DNA of 44,607 bases. Source: Gammaproteobacteria bacterium (GTDB lineage Bacteria > Pseudomonadota > Gammaproteobacteria > UBA1113). Within the stretch, counting starts at the first letter, position 1. Every line of letters begins with the position of its first letter. The notes below the pieces were generated by a model that was not told where the DNA came from, did no database searches, and saw only the letters and a list, made by a program, of their open reading frames with translations. Location of the stretch: the NCBI GenBank assembly GCA_021773295.1, contig JAJFKI010000066.1:1-44607 (forward strand), written 5' to 3'. Made by a program: the position numbers and the translations under genes. Below are positions 9,702 through 19,296 of the stretch, piece after piece.

Positions 9702-10519
9702 TGCACGGTTTAGCAGATGCCATTGAAACCGCTTTTGATAGGCGAGCGGACATTAACGCTAAGACAGTTGATGCCACGACAAAAGAGGCTGTGCTAACAG
9801 CGCTTGAGTTGTTAGATAAAGGTGAGGCTCGTGTGGCAGAACCCGTCAATGGTGATTGGCGCGTGAATCAATGGCTGAAAAAAGCCGTGTTATTGTCTTT
9901 TGCCATCAGTGAGAATGAACCTTTTGATGCAGGTTTTACCCAATTTTTTGATAAAGTACCGATGAAGTTTACGGGCATGAGTGCAAGTGAGTTACAAGCA
10001 ACCGGTGTGCGGATTGTGCCACCAGCCTGTGTGCGTCGCGGTGCATATATCGCACCGAAAACAATTTTAATGCCATCCTACGTTAACTTCGGTGCTTATG
10101 TGGACGAAGGTTGCATGATTGACACCTGGGCCACGGTAGGCTCATGCGCGCAAATTGGCAAACATGTGCATGTATCCGGAGGCGCAGGCATTGGCGGCGT
10201 ATTAGAACCTTTACAAGCGAATCCCACCATCATTGAAGATAATTGCTTTATCGGTGCGCGCTCTGAAGTGGTGGAAGGCGTCATCGTTGAAAAAAATTCT
10301 GTCATTTCCATGGGTGTTTACATTGGCCAAAGCACTAAAATCTATGATAGAGAAACCGGTGAAATCACCTACGGCCGTATTCCCGCAGGATCGGTTGTTG
10401 TCTCAGGCAATTTGCCCGCAAAAGATGGTAGCCACAGTTTATATTGCGCCGTTATCGTCAAACGCGTCGATGAAAAGACGCGCAGTAAAGTCAGTATTAA
10501 TGATTTACTGCGCTTATGA
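9701..10519 (+). CDS. dapD: 2,3,4,5-tetrahydropyridine-2,6-dicarboxylate N-succinyltransferase
   Basis: Transfers succinyl from succinyl-CoA to tetrahydrodipicolinate, opening the succinylase branch to meso-DAP and lysine. The 272 residues match the family length (274 in E. coli). An N-terminal helical domain is followed by a left-handed beta-helix of hexapeptide repeats (about residues 100-215, for example [20 protein letters not shown] and [20 protein letters not shown]). The active protein is a trimer in the cytoplasm. The ATG overlaps the stop of the RND pump (TAATG), so expression is probably tied to the efflux operon. The partner dapE lies at 1489-2619. Confidence 0.97.
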   Translation: MHGLADAIETAFDRRADINAKTVDATTKEAVLTALELLDKGEARVAEPVNGDWRVNQWLKKAVLLSFAISENEPFDAGFTQFFDKVPMKFTGMSASELQATGVRIVPPACVRRGAYIAPKTILMPSYVNFGAYVDEGCMIDTWATVGSCAQIGKHVHVSGGAGIGGVLEPLQANPTIIEDNCFIGARSEVVEGVIVEKNSVISMGVYIGQSTKIYDRETGEITYGRIPAGSVVVSGNLPAKDGSHSLYCAVIVKRVDEKTRSKVSINDLLRL

Positions 10520-10545
10520 TGCGTATTGGCTCATACTGCGTAAAA

Positions 10546-10577
10546 AATGTAGGGGCGTTCGGACGTGCCCCTACATT
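10546..10577. terminator. GC-rich hairpin between converging dapD and the 447-aa gene
   Basis: AATGTAGGGGC (10546-10556) and its perfect complement GCCCCTACATT (10567-10577) enclose a 10-nt loop. It sits between two convergent genes and could terminate both, although no long T-tract follows on either strand. The GTAGGGGC...GCCCCTAC core resembles REP-type palindromes scattered in many genomes, so it could equally be a short mobile repeat. Confidence 0.6.
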
Positions 10578-10627
10578 CCTTATCGCGCTACATGGTAAAA
10601 TAGAGATTTTGAATCAAAATGAAAACG

Positions 10628-11971
10628 CTAAAAAACATTGCTAGACACTGATGTTAACTCAATCCACTGATCTGATGTCTGTGTAGGGGACTCATCATCT
10701 CCATATAGCTCAACGAGTTCCCTATCGATAATAGAGGGGGTGAGGCCGAGGGTCTCAGCTTCCTGTTTCAAGGCAGCCAATTCAGCATGGGGTTGCATCG
10801 TGTTGCTAAACATTTTTTTATAATGGAAAAATCGACCCAAGGGATCGGTAGGGCGAAGACAGCAGTTTACTAGTATTTTCTTAGCTTCAGTGGGTTCAAA
10901 TTCGAGAATAAATTTACACAAAGTGCTTCTAACGTCGCGTCTATTATTAATGTTCGCATATTGTTTTTCCGGAATTAAGCCATGATATAAGCATAAACAG
11001 ATAAAGTGCACGGGTAAGCTGTCAATAAAATTATTTAACGTTAGCACGGGTACACCATCAATCATACGATTAACTTCAATTTGTCGAACAGTGTCAATAC
11101 CCTCTATTTTCGCAAGAGCGCTCAGAAATTTAATATAATCAATGATGGTGGCTGAAAGCGTTTTACAAAATGACTGGTAGTTTTTTATAGGCAGATGGCC
11201 ATATTGTTTATTCAGCGCGGAAAAGCGTAACGCTAGCATTGCGCCAAAGCTTATTGGATATATTTTTCCATCATTCGTAAAGTAAACATCTAAAGGTGTA
11301 GCAAGTAGTTCTAGTTTCTTTGCCTTGCTTAAGGGTGCCTCGCGTAATACATGAAGATAACTAGCAAGATTAGTGAGATTTGTATGCCGAGGATTATGAA
11401 TAACAAAATAAAGGGGTAATACTGTTTCAGCTAAAAAAGCGTTGTCAGCTGCGCATAGTTCAGTGTCTACCCCATGGGTAGACACGTTACTTGATTCGAC
11501 GGACAATTCTAATTGTTCAATGAGCATTTCAAAGTTAAGATAGGTTTCAAGCTCTAATTGATACGCTTTTTTTTCTTCAGTTGGTAATGTGTGAGTGTTT
11601 TTGTAATGGTATTGTTCGAGAAAACGCTTATAGCGGATTTGCATGTATGCCCTGAAGGAGATCTTACCACAGACATCAAGGCTGTTTGGGGCAGCAATAT
11701 CAGACTCATTATCAATGTAGTCGAGCTTTTTCGATTTAGAAAGCTTCATGGTACTAAAAATCGTGATAATTTTTGTTAATTGTGCGACGGGGATAAATGG
11801 TTTCTCATCTTCATAACGCACAAAATGTAGTAAAGGATATTTTAATACATTACGAATGAGGAATGCATCGATTCTTTGTTTATTTTTCAGTGAGTGTTTG
11901 TCTTGTGTGGACTCAGTGTTTGCTGAAGATGTGCTAGCTTGTCGTTCTTCTTCTGATGATGATGCCGCCAT
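10628..11971 (-). CDS. Orphan 447-aa protein with an internal duplication; effector candidate
   Basis: No family recognised. Residues 1-30 are polar and low-complexity (Ser/Glu/Thr), without a signal peptide. The rest looks alpha-helical and soluble. Two regions resemble each other: about 42-156 and about 184-288. The anchors are LSKSKKLDYI (77-86) against LSKAKKLELL (214-223), then GKISF(R/G)A(Y/M), a (R/K)xxLxQY-like end, and (T/G)HLP...LSxxxxxY-type helices. The tail (about 410-447) is acidic and serine/threonine-rich. It lies 73 bp downstream of ansA with its own AT-rich upstream region. A duplicated helical module without homology to core enzymes fits a host-interaction protein, but this is inference. 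Confidence 0.78.
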   Translation of the reverse strand: MAASSSEEERQASTSSANTESTQDKHSLKNKQRIDAFLIRNVLKYPLLHFVRYEDEKPFIPVAQLTKIITIFSTMKLSKSKKLDYIDNESDIAAPNSLDVCGKISFRAYMQIRYKRFLEQYHYKNTHTLPTEEKKAYQLELETYLNFEMLIEQLELSVESSNVSTHGVDTELCAADNAFLAETVLPLYFVIHNPRHTNLTNLASYLHVLREAPLSKAKKLELLATPLDVYFTNDGKIYPISFGAMLALRFSALNKQYGHLPIKNYQSFCKTLSATIIDYIKFLSALAKIEGIDTVRQIEVNRMIDGVPVLTLNNFIDSLPVHFICLCLYHGLIPEKQYANINNRRDVRSTLCKFILEFEPTEAKKILVNCCLRPTDPLGRFFHYKKMFSNTMQPHAELAALKQEAETLGLTPSIIDRELVELYGDDESPTQTSDQWIELTSVSSNVF

Positions 11972-12044
11972 ACTCTATTACCTCATAAATCATAAAACTT
12001 GCACAAGTATAACAAGTGCAATGATGAAGGTCAAAAAAGTCTCA

Positions 12045-13055
12045 TTAGACAGTCATTTCACCAGAAATATCCTTAGTCATCAATGATTTAATATCATCGA
12101 GTGCGTCATAGCAGCTAAAGGCATAATACAGTTTAGTAATAGCCGCTTCTAAGGTCATGTCGTAGCCGCTTAGTACGCCGTATTGTAATAACTGTTTACC
12201 CGAGGCATAGGTATTCATATCCACACTGGCCGTTTGGCATTGGCTACAATTAAGGATGATGACATTATTTTTTTGTGCGTATTCTAAGGCTAAGAGCAAG
12301 TCTTGATTGGCAGGCGCATTACCAATGCCATACGTTCTTAAAACGATAGCTTGTAAGCCAGCATCAATAAAGTCTTTTAATAATTCAGCTTGAAAACCTG
12401 GGAAGAGGGTAGCAGTGATTAACTTGGCAGAGTTAATGGGTTTAAATTCCAGCTCAGCAGTGGGAGCAGATAAGGACGATGCTTCATTAAACCAAAGATT
12501 GATGCCAACTTCACCTAACCAAGGATAGTTTGGTGAACTGAATGCATCAAAGCTTGTGGCATTGAGTTTGTGGCATCGGTTACCGCGATACAACTTATTG
12601 TTAAAAAACACACAGACTTCTGGGATACTAAAACGAACAGCAAACAGCATGGCATTAATTAAATTTTCACGCGCATCGGTGTGCGCTTGTACTAGTGGTA
12701 CTTGTGAGCCGGTGAAAATGACGGGTTTAGCTAAATGGCGCAACATAAAAGAAACTGCACAAGCGCTATAGGCCATTGTGTCGGTGCCGTGTAATACGAT
12801 AAAACCATCATATTGCTCATAATGGTTAAAAATATCTTCTGCAATCAATGTCCAGTTAGCGTGTGACATATCAGATGAATCCACCAAGGGATTATATTCC
12901 TTAATATCATAGCCTGGCATTTCAGGATGGGAAAATGTGAGTGTCTCTGCCATGGCTTTTGTTAAGAGTCCGTTTGAAGGCACATAACCTTTATCACTGG
13001 CTTCCATGCCAATAGTGCCACCGGTATAAATAATCAATAATTTCTTTTTGCTCAT
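12045..13055 (-). CDS. ansA: L-asparaginase, type I (cytoplasmic)
   Basis: Hydrolyses L-asparagine to aspartate and ammonia. The 336 aa lack a signal peptide, as expected for the low-affinity cytoplasmic AnsA type (338 aa in E. coli). The first catalytic threonine is in YTGGTIG (T14), and the second triad is in LHGTDTM (residues 89-94, T91 and D92). The ATG overlaps the stop of glnD by 4 bp, so the asparaginase is translationally coupled to a nitrogen-status sensor. That placement fits a role in ammonia supply. Confidence 0.93.
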   Translation of the reverse strand: MSKKKLLIIYTGGTIGMEASDKGYVPSNGLLTKAMAETLTFSHPEMPGYDIKEYNPLVDSSDMSHANWTLIAEDIFNHYEQYDGFIVLHGTDTMAYSACAVSFMLRHLAKPVIFTGSQVPLVQAHTDARENLINAMLFAVRFSIPEVCVFFNNKLYRGNRCHKLNATSFDAFSSPNYPWLGEVGINLWFNEASSLSAPTAELEFKPINSAKLITATLFPGFQAELLKDFIDAGLQAIVLRTYGIGNAPANQDLLLALEYAQKNNVIILNCSQCQTASVDMNTYASGKQLLQYGVLSGYDMTLEAAITKLYYAFSCYDALDDIKSLMTKDISGEMTV

Positions 13056-15685
13056 TTGTATTGCCCCAAATAATAACTAATTCGTTGTTTCAGTGCGTCT
13101 TGGCATTCTGCTGTTAAGGGATTATGCGACATATTTGTAATGAAAAACACATCTTCCACACGCTCACCCATGGTTACAATTTTTGCCCCTTGCAAGAGTA
13201 CTTCACAATCTACTAGCGCCATACTGATGCGGGCTAATAAACCCGGCCTATCAGGAGTGACGATGTACATATTGGTACGATTGCGATAACTATCGTTTTT
13301 AAAGGTGATGCGTGCCGGATAATTAAAATGTTTTTGTCGCCTCGTTAACCGCCTAGCAATAGGTGCCGGACGCGATAGACTTTTACTAAGTAATTTTTCT
13401 AGCGTGTGTTTGATGACGTGGATTTGTTCTTGATCCGCCAGTGGTTTGCCAGCTTTATTAATAATATAATAATTATCTAACTTGTAATCATCATTAGTTG
13501 TCGTGACTTGTGCTTCCACAATGTTCATGTTAAAACGATCTAGGACAACGGTTGTGGTGGCGAAGTGATAATTTTGGCTTTTTATATAAATAAAAACTTC
13601 TGTTGCACCATGATCATAGTTGTTAATGGTCACCAGCGGTTTCTCTTTATGAGGGTGGTGAAGAATTGCAAGTGTGTGACGAGCAATATCTTCTGGATTG
13701 TTGCGTCTGAAGTATAAGTCACGCCATTGTTGCCACAAAGCATGGATTTTTTCTTTTTCATCTTCATTAGCTTTGATGATGGCTAAAACTTGTTGTTTGA
13801 TTTCACTAATACTTGGGGCTGCGCCAGTAGCACTAAACAATAACTTGGAGGCTTGGTATAGATTTTTTAATAGCGTGTCTTTCCAGCTATTCCATAGCGA
13901 TGGGTTAGTGCCGCAGATGTCTGCAACAGTGAGCAAGTACAGATAATCTAAACGCTGCTGTGTGGCCACGGTTTTTGTAAACTGTGATATGACTTGTGGA
14001 TCATGAATGTCTTGCTGCTGTGCCGTGGTTGACATCAGCAAGTGATTTGCCACCAGCCAAGCCAGTAGCTCAGTATCTTCTTTGGTAATATGATGCCCAC
14101 GACAAAATTTTTCAACAATTTTCTCTCCAAGTTCTGAGTGATCGCCACCTTTTCCCTTACCAATATCATGAAACAAGGCGGCTAAGTTTAAAATATAACG
14201 CTTTTTCAAGTTTTGCATTAACTCAAAGCCGACAGGAAATTTTTCTTTATCTTGAGAAATTAAGTAAACGTGATTAATGACAGAGAGTAAGTGCTGATCG
14301 ACCGTATAGACGTGAAATAAATCATATTGCATTTGTCCAATGATACTAGCGTATTCAGGAATCATCATTCCCAATAAGCCGTAACGGTTCATGCGCTTTA
14401 GTTGTTTCGCAATGTTATGATCGCCGCTGAGCAACGCTAAAAATAATTTATGATTTTTTTTATTTTCACGAAAGTTGACATCAATCAAATGCCGGTGTTG
14501 TCTGATTAAACGAATAGTGCTGGCCCGCACACCTTTTATTTTACGGTGCTTTGCCATAATGACAAATATTTCTAATAAAGCAGAAGGTGTTTCGGTAAAT
14601 ACATTATCATGAGTGACTTCGATATAATCATTATGCACCCGGAATCTTTCGTTAATACTCACAAGCGTGTCAGTTTGCTGTTGATATAAAATATTCTCAC
14701 GAAATAACTGTACTAACATATCGTTGAGTTCATTTAAGTTTTTTACGTTACGATAATAAGTTTTCATGAATTGCTCAATAGCGAGTTCATTGTCTTTGTT
14801 AACATAGCAAAATTGCTCGGCGAGCTTTACTTGGTAGTCAAATAGCAAGCGTTCTTCTTGGCGCTTACACAGATAGTGCAGCGCACAGCGAATATTCCAC
14901 AAAAAGTGCTGGCCTTTAACCAGGGCGTCATATTCACTCTCCGTGAGAAAACCCATTTCCACTAAATGTTTGTCGTAATGCTTAGAATAATGCCGTTTAC
15001 CGATCCATAAAATGGTTTGGATATCACGCAGGCCACCAGGGCCTTCTTTGACATTAGGTTCTAAGTTATAACTACTGCCTCCGTATTTAATATACCTTTG
15101 TTTTTGCTCTTCTTGTTTTGCTAACAAAAAGGCGCGGCTATTCCATATTTTAGAAGGACTAATGGCAATTTGTAACGCGTTAAATAAGTTATCATCACCT
15201 AATAATAAGCGACATTCTAACAGGCTGGTAATCATGGATAAGTCATCGGTTGCTAAGCTTTGGCATGTTTTAATGGTGACGACATTGTGGCTGACTTTTA
15301 AACCAATATCCCAGAGGTAACGGATAAATTGCTCGATGCCACGTGTGTCAGCAATCGCTTCAGGAATGATAATAAATAGATCGATGTCTGAATAGGGTAA
15401 TAACTCACGACGCCCATAACCGCCAGCGGCAACAATGCAGCAGTGGTGAGTGTCTTGGTGACAATAATCCCAAGTGAGTTGTATTAAATGATCCACAAGA
15501 TGAGAGCGCAATTTTATCAGATCGCCGATTTCTTCGTTGGCAAAATAAGCATCCTTTAATTCTGCTTCTTTTTGTTTGCGATAGCGTCTAAGCGCTGCGA
15601 TGACATTGCCTTTTTCTCGCAATAAAGCATGCAAACGCTCAGCGTCTGCGGCAAGGGTGTCTTTATTGAAGGTCGGTTTCTTCAC
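13052..15685 (-). CDS. glnD: PII uridylyltransferase / uridylyl-removing enzyme
   Basis: Senses glutamine and adds or removes UMP on PII proteins (GlnB/GlnK), controlling glutamine synthetase. At 877 aa it is close to the 890 of E. coli. Domains in order: nucleotidyltransferase with GGYGRRELLPYSDID (88-102), a GlnE-like helical linker, an HD hydrolase with H463 and the HD pair H504-D505 in FHDIGKGKGGDH, and two C-terminal ACT domains (around 690-760 and 805-870, the latter with YIVTPDRPGLLARI). Both catalytic centres look intact. It overlaps map by 23 bp and ansA by 4 bp. No glnB is in the window. Confidence 0.97.
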   Translation of the reverse strand: MKKPTFNKDTLAADAERLHALLREKGNVIAALRRYRKQKEAELKDAYFANEEIGDLIKLRSHLVDHLIQLTWDYCHQDTHHCCIVAAGGYGRRELLPYSDIDLFIIIPEAIADTRGIEQFIRYLWDIGLKVSHNVVTIKTCQSLATDDLSMITSLLECRLLLGDDNLFNALQIAISPSKIWNSRAFLLAKQEEQKQRYIKYGGSSYNLEPNVKEGPGGLRDIQTILWIGKRHYSKHYDKHLVEMGFLTESEYDALVKGQHFLWNIRCALHYLCKRQEERLLFDYQVKLAEQFCYVNKDNELAIEQFMKTYYRNVKNLNELNDMLVQLFRENILYQQQTDTLVSINERFRVHNDYIEVTHDNVFTETPSALLEIFVIMAKHRKIKGVRASTIRLIRQHRHLIDVNFRENKKNHKLFLALLSGDHNIAKQLKRMNRYGLLGMMIPEYASIIGQMQYDLFHVYTVDQHLLSVINHVYLISQDKEKFPVGFELMQNLKKRYILNLAALFHDIGKGKGGDHSELGEKIVEKFCRGHHITKEDTELLAWLVANHLLMSTTAQQQDIHDPQVISQFTKTVATQQRLDYLYLLTVADICGTNPSLWNSWKDTLLKNLYQASKLLFSATGAAPSISEIKQQVLAIIKANEDEKEKIHALWQQWRDLYFRRNNPEDIARHTLAILHHPHKEKPLVTINNYDHGATEVFIYIKSQNYHFATTTVVLDRFNMNIVEAQVTTTNDDYKLDNYYIINKAGKPLADQEQIHVIKHTLEKLLSKSLSRPAPIARRLTRRQKHFNYPARITFKNDSYRNRTNMYIVTPDRPGLLARISMALVDCEVLLQGAKIVTMGERVEDVFFITNMSHNPLTAECQDALKQRISYYLGQYK

Positions 15686-16436
15686 TGCGTAACGTCAATA
15701 TTTCATAGCCTGTCTTAGTCACCAGAATAGTATGTTCCCACTGTGCTGACAAGCTTCTATCTTTAGTAACGGCGGTCCACTTATCGGGTAATACTTTGAT
15801 GGCGGCTTTACCGGCATTGAGCATTGGCTCAATGGTAAAGGTCATGCCCTCTTTTAAGATCATACCGGTGCCTGGGGTGCCGTAATGCAAGACTTGTGGA
15901 TCTTCATGAAACACGGCTCCAATCCCATGGCCACAAAATTCTTTGACGATGGAATAGTGATTTTTTTCGGCATGGCGCTGGATTACGTTACCAATATCGC
16001 CCAAACGTGTGCCAGGTTTTACAATGTCGATGCCTAAGATCATACTTTCTCGCGTCACACGACAAAGGCGTTCGGCTAATATTTTTGGCTTACCCACAAA
16101 ATACATTTTACTGGTATCGCCATGATAGGCGTCTTTGATCACAGTGACGTCGATGTTAATAATATCGCCATCTTTGAGCTTACGATCGCTAGGAATGCCA
16201 TGGCAAACAACATGATTTAATGAGGTACAAATAGACTTAGGAAACCCTTTATAATTGAGAGGTGCGGGAATAGCCTCTAATTCCTGTGTGATGTAATCAT
16301 GACAAATGGTATTTAATTCATCGGTAGTGACACCAATTTTGACATAGGGCTCAATCATTTCTAACACGCTAGCAGCTAATTTGCCGGCAACCCGCATTTT
16401 TTCGATTTCTTCCTTGGTTTTTATAGTGACAGTCAT
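15663..16436 (-). CDS. map: Methionine aminopeptidase, type I
   Basis: Removes the N-terminal methionine from nascent proteins. The 257 aa show the five metal ligands of the pita-bread fold: D96 and D107 (IDVTVIKDAYHGDTS), H170 (CGHGIG), E203 (FTIEPML) and E234 (QWEHTILV), plus H79 and H177 of the active site. No N-terminal zinc-finger extension is present. It is divergent from rpsB across about 280 bp, the arrangement seen in E. coli, and its stop lies inside glnD. Confidence 0.97.
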   Translation of the reverse strand: MTVTIKTKEEIEKMRVAGKLAASVLEMIEPYVKIGVTTDELNTICHDYITQELEAIPAPLNYKGFPKSICTSLNHVVCHGIPSDRKLKDGDIINIDVTVIKDAYHGDTSKMYFVGKPKILAERLCRVTRESMILGIDIVKPGTRLGDIGNVIQRHAEKNHYSIVKEFCGHGIGAVFHEDPQVLHYGTPGTGMILKEGMTFTIEPMLNAGKAAIKVLPDKWTAVTKDRSLSAQWEHTILVTKTGYEILTLRSEETDLQ

Positions 16437-16501
16437 TGTAGTCCTAAGCGTTTTAATATGAGGTAATTATCAATGAAATAAGCCTTATTATCAAATCGCC
16501 C

Positions 16502-16533
16502 AAATCTCGCATTTTGCAGTACGATGGGCATAG
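16502..16533. repeat. Solo copy of the hairpin-element terminal sequence
   Basis: These 32 bp match 44162-44193 with two mismatches and match 44468-44498 in inverted orientation with about three. The core AAATCTCGCATTTTG is identical. At the other two sites this sequence forms the outer end of a palindromic element. Here I see no accompanying long stem, so it looks like a relic or half element. It lies in the divergent map/rpsB promoter region. Confidence 0.7.
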
Positions 16534-16639
16534 CTATTTTGTTGGTTATATGGTATAACGCACGACGGCTATTTTTCTTGATCGCTTGATTTAGGGGGTA
16601 GTTAGCGCTTTTGCGCAAATTTTCACACATATCGACACG

Positions 16640-16716
16640 GTATTCTGGGTGCCCGAGTTTAAAAAGGGGTCGAATATTGAGGGTATGTGGGCGTTTTAAC
16701 CTAATTGGAGACTATT
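16640..16716 (+). promoter_or_regulatory. rpsB leader, possible S2 autoregulatory RNA
   Basis: Gammaproteobacterial rpsB transcripts are known to carry a structured leader through which S2 represses its own operon. This stretch is G-rich, with a GCCC at 16651-16654 that can pair with GGGC at 16689-16692 and enclose smaller helices, just before the ribosome-binding site TTGGAG (16705-16710). Placement fits the known circuit. The fold is not verified. Confidence 0.35.
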
Positions 16717-17586
16717 ATGACAGCTGTCAGTATGCGTGATATGTTAGAAGCCGGCGTGCATTTTGGACACCAGGCTCGCTATTGGAACCCTAGAATGAAA
16801 CAGTACATTTTCGGGGTTCGCAACAAGGTTCACATTGTTGATCTAGAACAAACCCTTCCTTTATTTAATGATGCGTTGAATGCGCTTGGCAGTATTGCTG
16901 CGAATCGAGGCAAGATTTTATTTGTTGGTACAAAGTACGCGGCGCAAGAAGTGATTAAGCAAGAAGCAGAGCGTTGTGGCATGCCCTATGTTAATCATCG
17001 TTGGTTGGGCGGCATGTTAACTAACTGGAAAACTGTGCGACGTTCCATCAAAAAATTACGTGAATTAGAAAAAATGAGTTTTGACGGTACGCTGCGTCGT
17101 CTTTCTAAGAAAGAAGCTTTAAATGTAATGCGTCAATTAGAAAAATTAGAGCGTAGCTTAGGTGGTATTAAAGCTATGGGTGGTTTACCTGATGCGTTGT
17201 TTGTGATTGATGTGGGTCAAGAAAATATTGCTATTACTGAAGCAAATCGTTTAGGCATCCCCGTGTTTGCAATCGTTGACACTAATAACAGCCCGGATAA
17301 CGTGGATTATGTTATTCCTGGTAATGATGATGCGATACGTGCGATACAACTCTATGTAGGTGCAGTTGCTGATTCCGTCATAGAAGCTAAAGCAACGATT
17401 ATGACAGCACCTGAAGAAGCTGCAGAATCAAACGCTAAGGTTGATGCGGCAAAGCCAGCAGCCAAAGCTGAGCTTAAAACACCCGCAGAAGCTGCTCCTG
17501 AGGCACCAGCACCCGAAGCAAAAGCGCCAGCGGCTGATGCACCAGCATCAAATGACAAACCGCAACAAGCGTCTGTTGGTGAGTAA
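16717..17586 (+). CDS. rpsB: 30S ribosomal protein S2
   Basis: Ribosomal small-subunit protein, needed for S1 binding and initiation. I choose ATG 16717 because the sequence [18 protein letters not shown] then aligns with family N-termini. A TTG start at 16705 would translate the ribosome-binding site. The result is 289 aa against 241 in E. coli. The excess is an Ala/Pro/Glu/Lys-rich tail (about residues 235-289) that looks disordered. The core motifs [23 protein letters not shown] and the C-terminal [17 protein letters not shown] are standard. It is followed by a hairpin and tsf. Confidence 0.97.
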   Translation: MTAVSMRDMLEAGVHFGHQARYWNPRMKQYIFGVRNKVHIVDLEQTLPLFNDALNALGSIAANRGKILFVGTKYAAQEVIKQEAERCGMPYVNHRWLGGMLTNWKTVRRSIKKLRELEKMSFDGTLRRLSKKEALNVMRQLEKLERSLGGIKAMGGLPDALFVIDVGQENIAITEANRLGIPVFAIVDTNNSPDNVDYVIPGNDDAIRAIQLYVGAVADSVIEAKATIMTAPEEAAESNAKVDAAKPAAKAELKTPAEAAPEAPAPEAKAPAADAPASNDKPQQASVGE

Positions 17587-17597
17587 AATTTAAGATG

Positions 17598-17623
17598 TGT
17601 CCCTTAGCAAAGGCTAGGGGATA
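17598..17623 (+). terminator. rpsB-tsf intergenic hairpin (attenuator-like)
   Basis: CCCTTAGC (17601-17608) pairs with GCTAGGGG (17613-17620) around an AAAG loop, with one G-U pair. Three more pairs extend the stem to 17598-17623. It has no T-run and sits between two genes of one operon. A partial terminator or mRNA-processing/stability element that sets the S2:EF-Ts ratio is likely. Confidence 0.6.
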
Positions 17624-17665
17624 TTAGATTATGTTAACCCTATTATTGAATTGAGGAATAAGTGA

Positions 17666-18547
17666 ATGGCAATTACGGCAGCTCAAGTGAAGGAATTGCG
17701 CGAACGTACAGGCGCAGGCATGATGGAGTGCAAAAAATTTTTAAACGAAGCTGATGGTGATATTGAAAAAGCCATCGAAAATATGCGCAAATCAGGCGCG
17801 ACTAAAGCCGCAAAGAAAGAAGGTCGCATTACGGCAGAAGGCATCATTGTAATAACGTTATCAAATGATGCTAAACGTGCTGTTATTTTGGAAGTAAACT
17901 CTGAGACTGACTTTGTTTCTCGTGGTGAAGAATTCAGAAAGTTTGCTATGGAAGTAGCAGAGTGTGCGTTAGCAAATAAAGTTTCAGATTTGAATGAATT
18001 AATCAATACAAACCTCGCAAATGGCGTTACCGTTGAGAAAAAACGACAAGAAATGATTGCGAAAATTGGTGAAAACATCAATGTGCGTCGTTTGAAATTA
18101 ATAGAAACTACTGGCAATTTAGCGAGTTATGTCCATGGTGATCGCATTGGTGTTTTAGTAGACATGAAGGAAGGCGGTAGCCAGTTAAGTAAAGACATTG
18201 CCATGCATATTGCAGCAAGTAGCCCTGTTGTGGTGAAACCGGAAGATGTGCCTGAAGCGTTAGTGGCTAAAGAAAAAGAAATCTACTCTGCACAAGCATT
18301 AGAAAGTGGCAAGCCAGCTGAAATAGTAGAAAAAATGATCGGTGGGCGTATTCGAAAATTCCTTGATGAAGTGAGCTTGTTCGGCCAACCTTTTGTAAAG
18401 GATCCAAACCAAAAAGTAGCTGATGTCTTGAAAAATGCGAATGCTGATGTGTCAGCTTTCATTCGTTATGAAGTAGGCGAAGGGATAGAAAAGCAAGAAC
18501 AAAACTTTGCGGCAGAAGTAATGGCGCAAGTTAAAAGTAGTGAGTGA
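17666..18547 (+). CDS. tsf: Elongation factor Ts
   Basis: Nucleotide exchange factor that releases GDP from EF-Tu. The 293 aa (E. coli 283) begin with the UBA-like domain [19 protein letters not shown] and contain the core [10 protein letters not shown] contact motif. The second core subdomain follows ([14 protein letters not shown], then AMHIAASSP). The coiled-coil region and C-terminal helix are intact. The ribosome-binding site GAGGAA lies before ATG 17666. It is the second gene of the rpsB operon. Confidence 0.98.
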   Translation: MAITAAQVKELRERTGAGMMECKKFLNEADGDIEKAIENMRKSGATKAAKKEGRITAEGIIVITLSNDAKRAVILEVNSETDFVSRGEEFRKFAMEVAECALANKVSDLNELINTNLANGVTVEKKRQEMIAKIGENINVRRLKLIETTGNLASYVHGDRIGVLVDMKEGGSQLSKDIAMHIAASSPVVVKPEDVPEALVAKEKEIYSAQALESGKPAEIVEKMIGGRIRKFLDEVSLFGQPFVKDPNQKVADVLKNANADVSAFIRYEVGEGIEKQEQNFAAEVMAQVKSSE

Positions 18548-18551
18548 AGAT

Positions 18552-19277
18552 ATGACGCAAAAAGTTCAACCTGTCTATAAACGGATTTTGCTCAAGATGA
18601 GCGGTGAAGTATTACTCGGCGATGAGGGTTTTGGTATTGACCCAAAAGTCTTAGATAGATTAGTCGATGGTATTGCTAAAGTTCACAGTTTAGGCGTGGA
18701 GATTGGGCTAGTGATTGGTGGTGGTAATCTCTTTCGTGGGGCGACACTGTCTGCCGCTGGTTTAGGAAGGGTGTCTGCTGATCATATGGGTATGTTGGCC
18801 ACGGTAATGAATGCTATTGCCATTCGGGATTCATTAGAGCGTGCTAATATACAAGCACGCTTGATGTCTGCGGTTACAATGACAGGTGTTGTGGATCCAT
18901 ATGATAGACGAAAAGCAATGTATCACTTAGATGTGGGTCGTGTGGTTATCTTTGCGGCCGGTACGGGTAATCCTTTTTTCACGACTGACTCTGCAGCTAG
19001 TTTGCGCGGTATTGAAATCGACGCGGAAGTTGTCTTAAAAGGCACTAAAGTTGATGGTGTTTATAGTGACGATCCTTTTAAAAATCCTGATGCTAAGCGT
19101 TATAAGCAGTTAACCTATGATGATGTTGTCTCTGAGAAATTATCTGTGATGGATTTGACAGCTATCTGTTTGTGTCGCGATCATAATATGCCATTACGTG
19201 TGTTCAATGTGAACCACGAGGATGCCTTAATGAAAGTTGTGACGGGCTTCGATGAAGGGACGATAATTACAAGTTAA
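18552..19277 (+). CDS. pyrH: UMP kinase
   Basis: Phosphorylates UMP to UDP as a hexamer of the amino-acid-kinase fold. I choose ATG 18552 over the upstream GTG 18540, because the start [18 protein letters not shown] then aligns with the E. coli protein and gives the same length (241 aa). The GTG would overlap tsf and lacks a ribosome-binding site. Visible motifs are [37 protein letters not shown] and [13 protein letters not shown]. It sits 4 bp after tsf. Confidence 0.96.
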   Translation: MTQKVQPVYKRILLKMSGEVLLGDEGFGIDPKVLDRLVDGIAKVHSLGVEIGLVIGGGNLFRGATLSAAGLGRVSADHMGMLATVMNAIAIRDSLERANIQARLMSAVTMTGVVDPYDRRKAMYHLDVGRVVIFAAGTGNPFFTTDSAASLRGIEIDAEVVLKGTKVDGVYSDDPFKNPDAKRYKQLTYDDVVSEKLSVMDLTAICLCRDHNMPLRVFNVNHEDALMKVVTGFDEGTIITS

Positions 19278-19296
19278 TAAAATTAGGGAGCAGACG

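Noticed and set aside
16433..16630. 65-codon minus-strand frame upstream of map
   Set aside because: It contains the dispersed repeat at 16502-16533, lacks a ribosome-binding site, and overlaps the map start. No family likeness.
17352..17558. Ala/Gly/Ser-rich frame antisense to rpsB
   Set aside because: It mirrors the Ala/Pro-rich S2 tail on the opposite strand, a usual shadow of low-complexity coding sequence.
17683..18117. 144-codon frame antisense to tsf
   Set aside because: EF-Ts is clearly the real product. The antisense frame has no motif or start signal.
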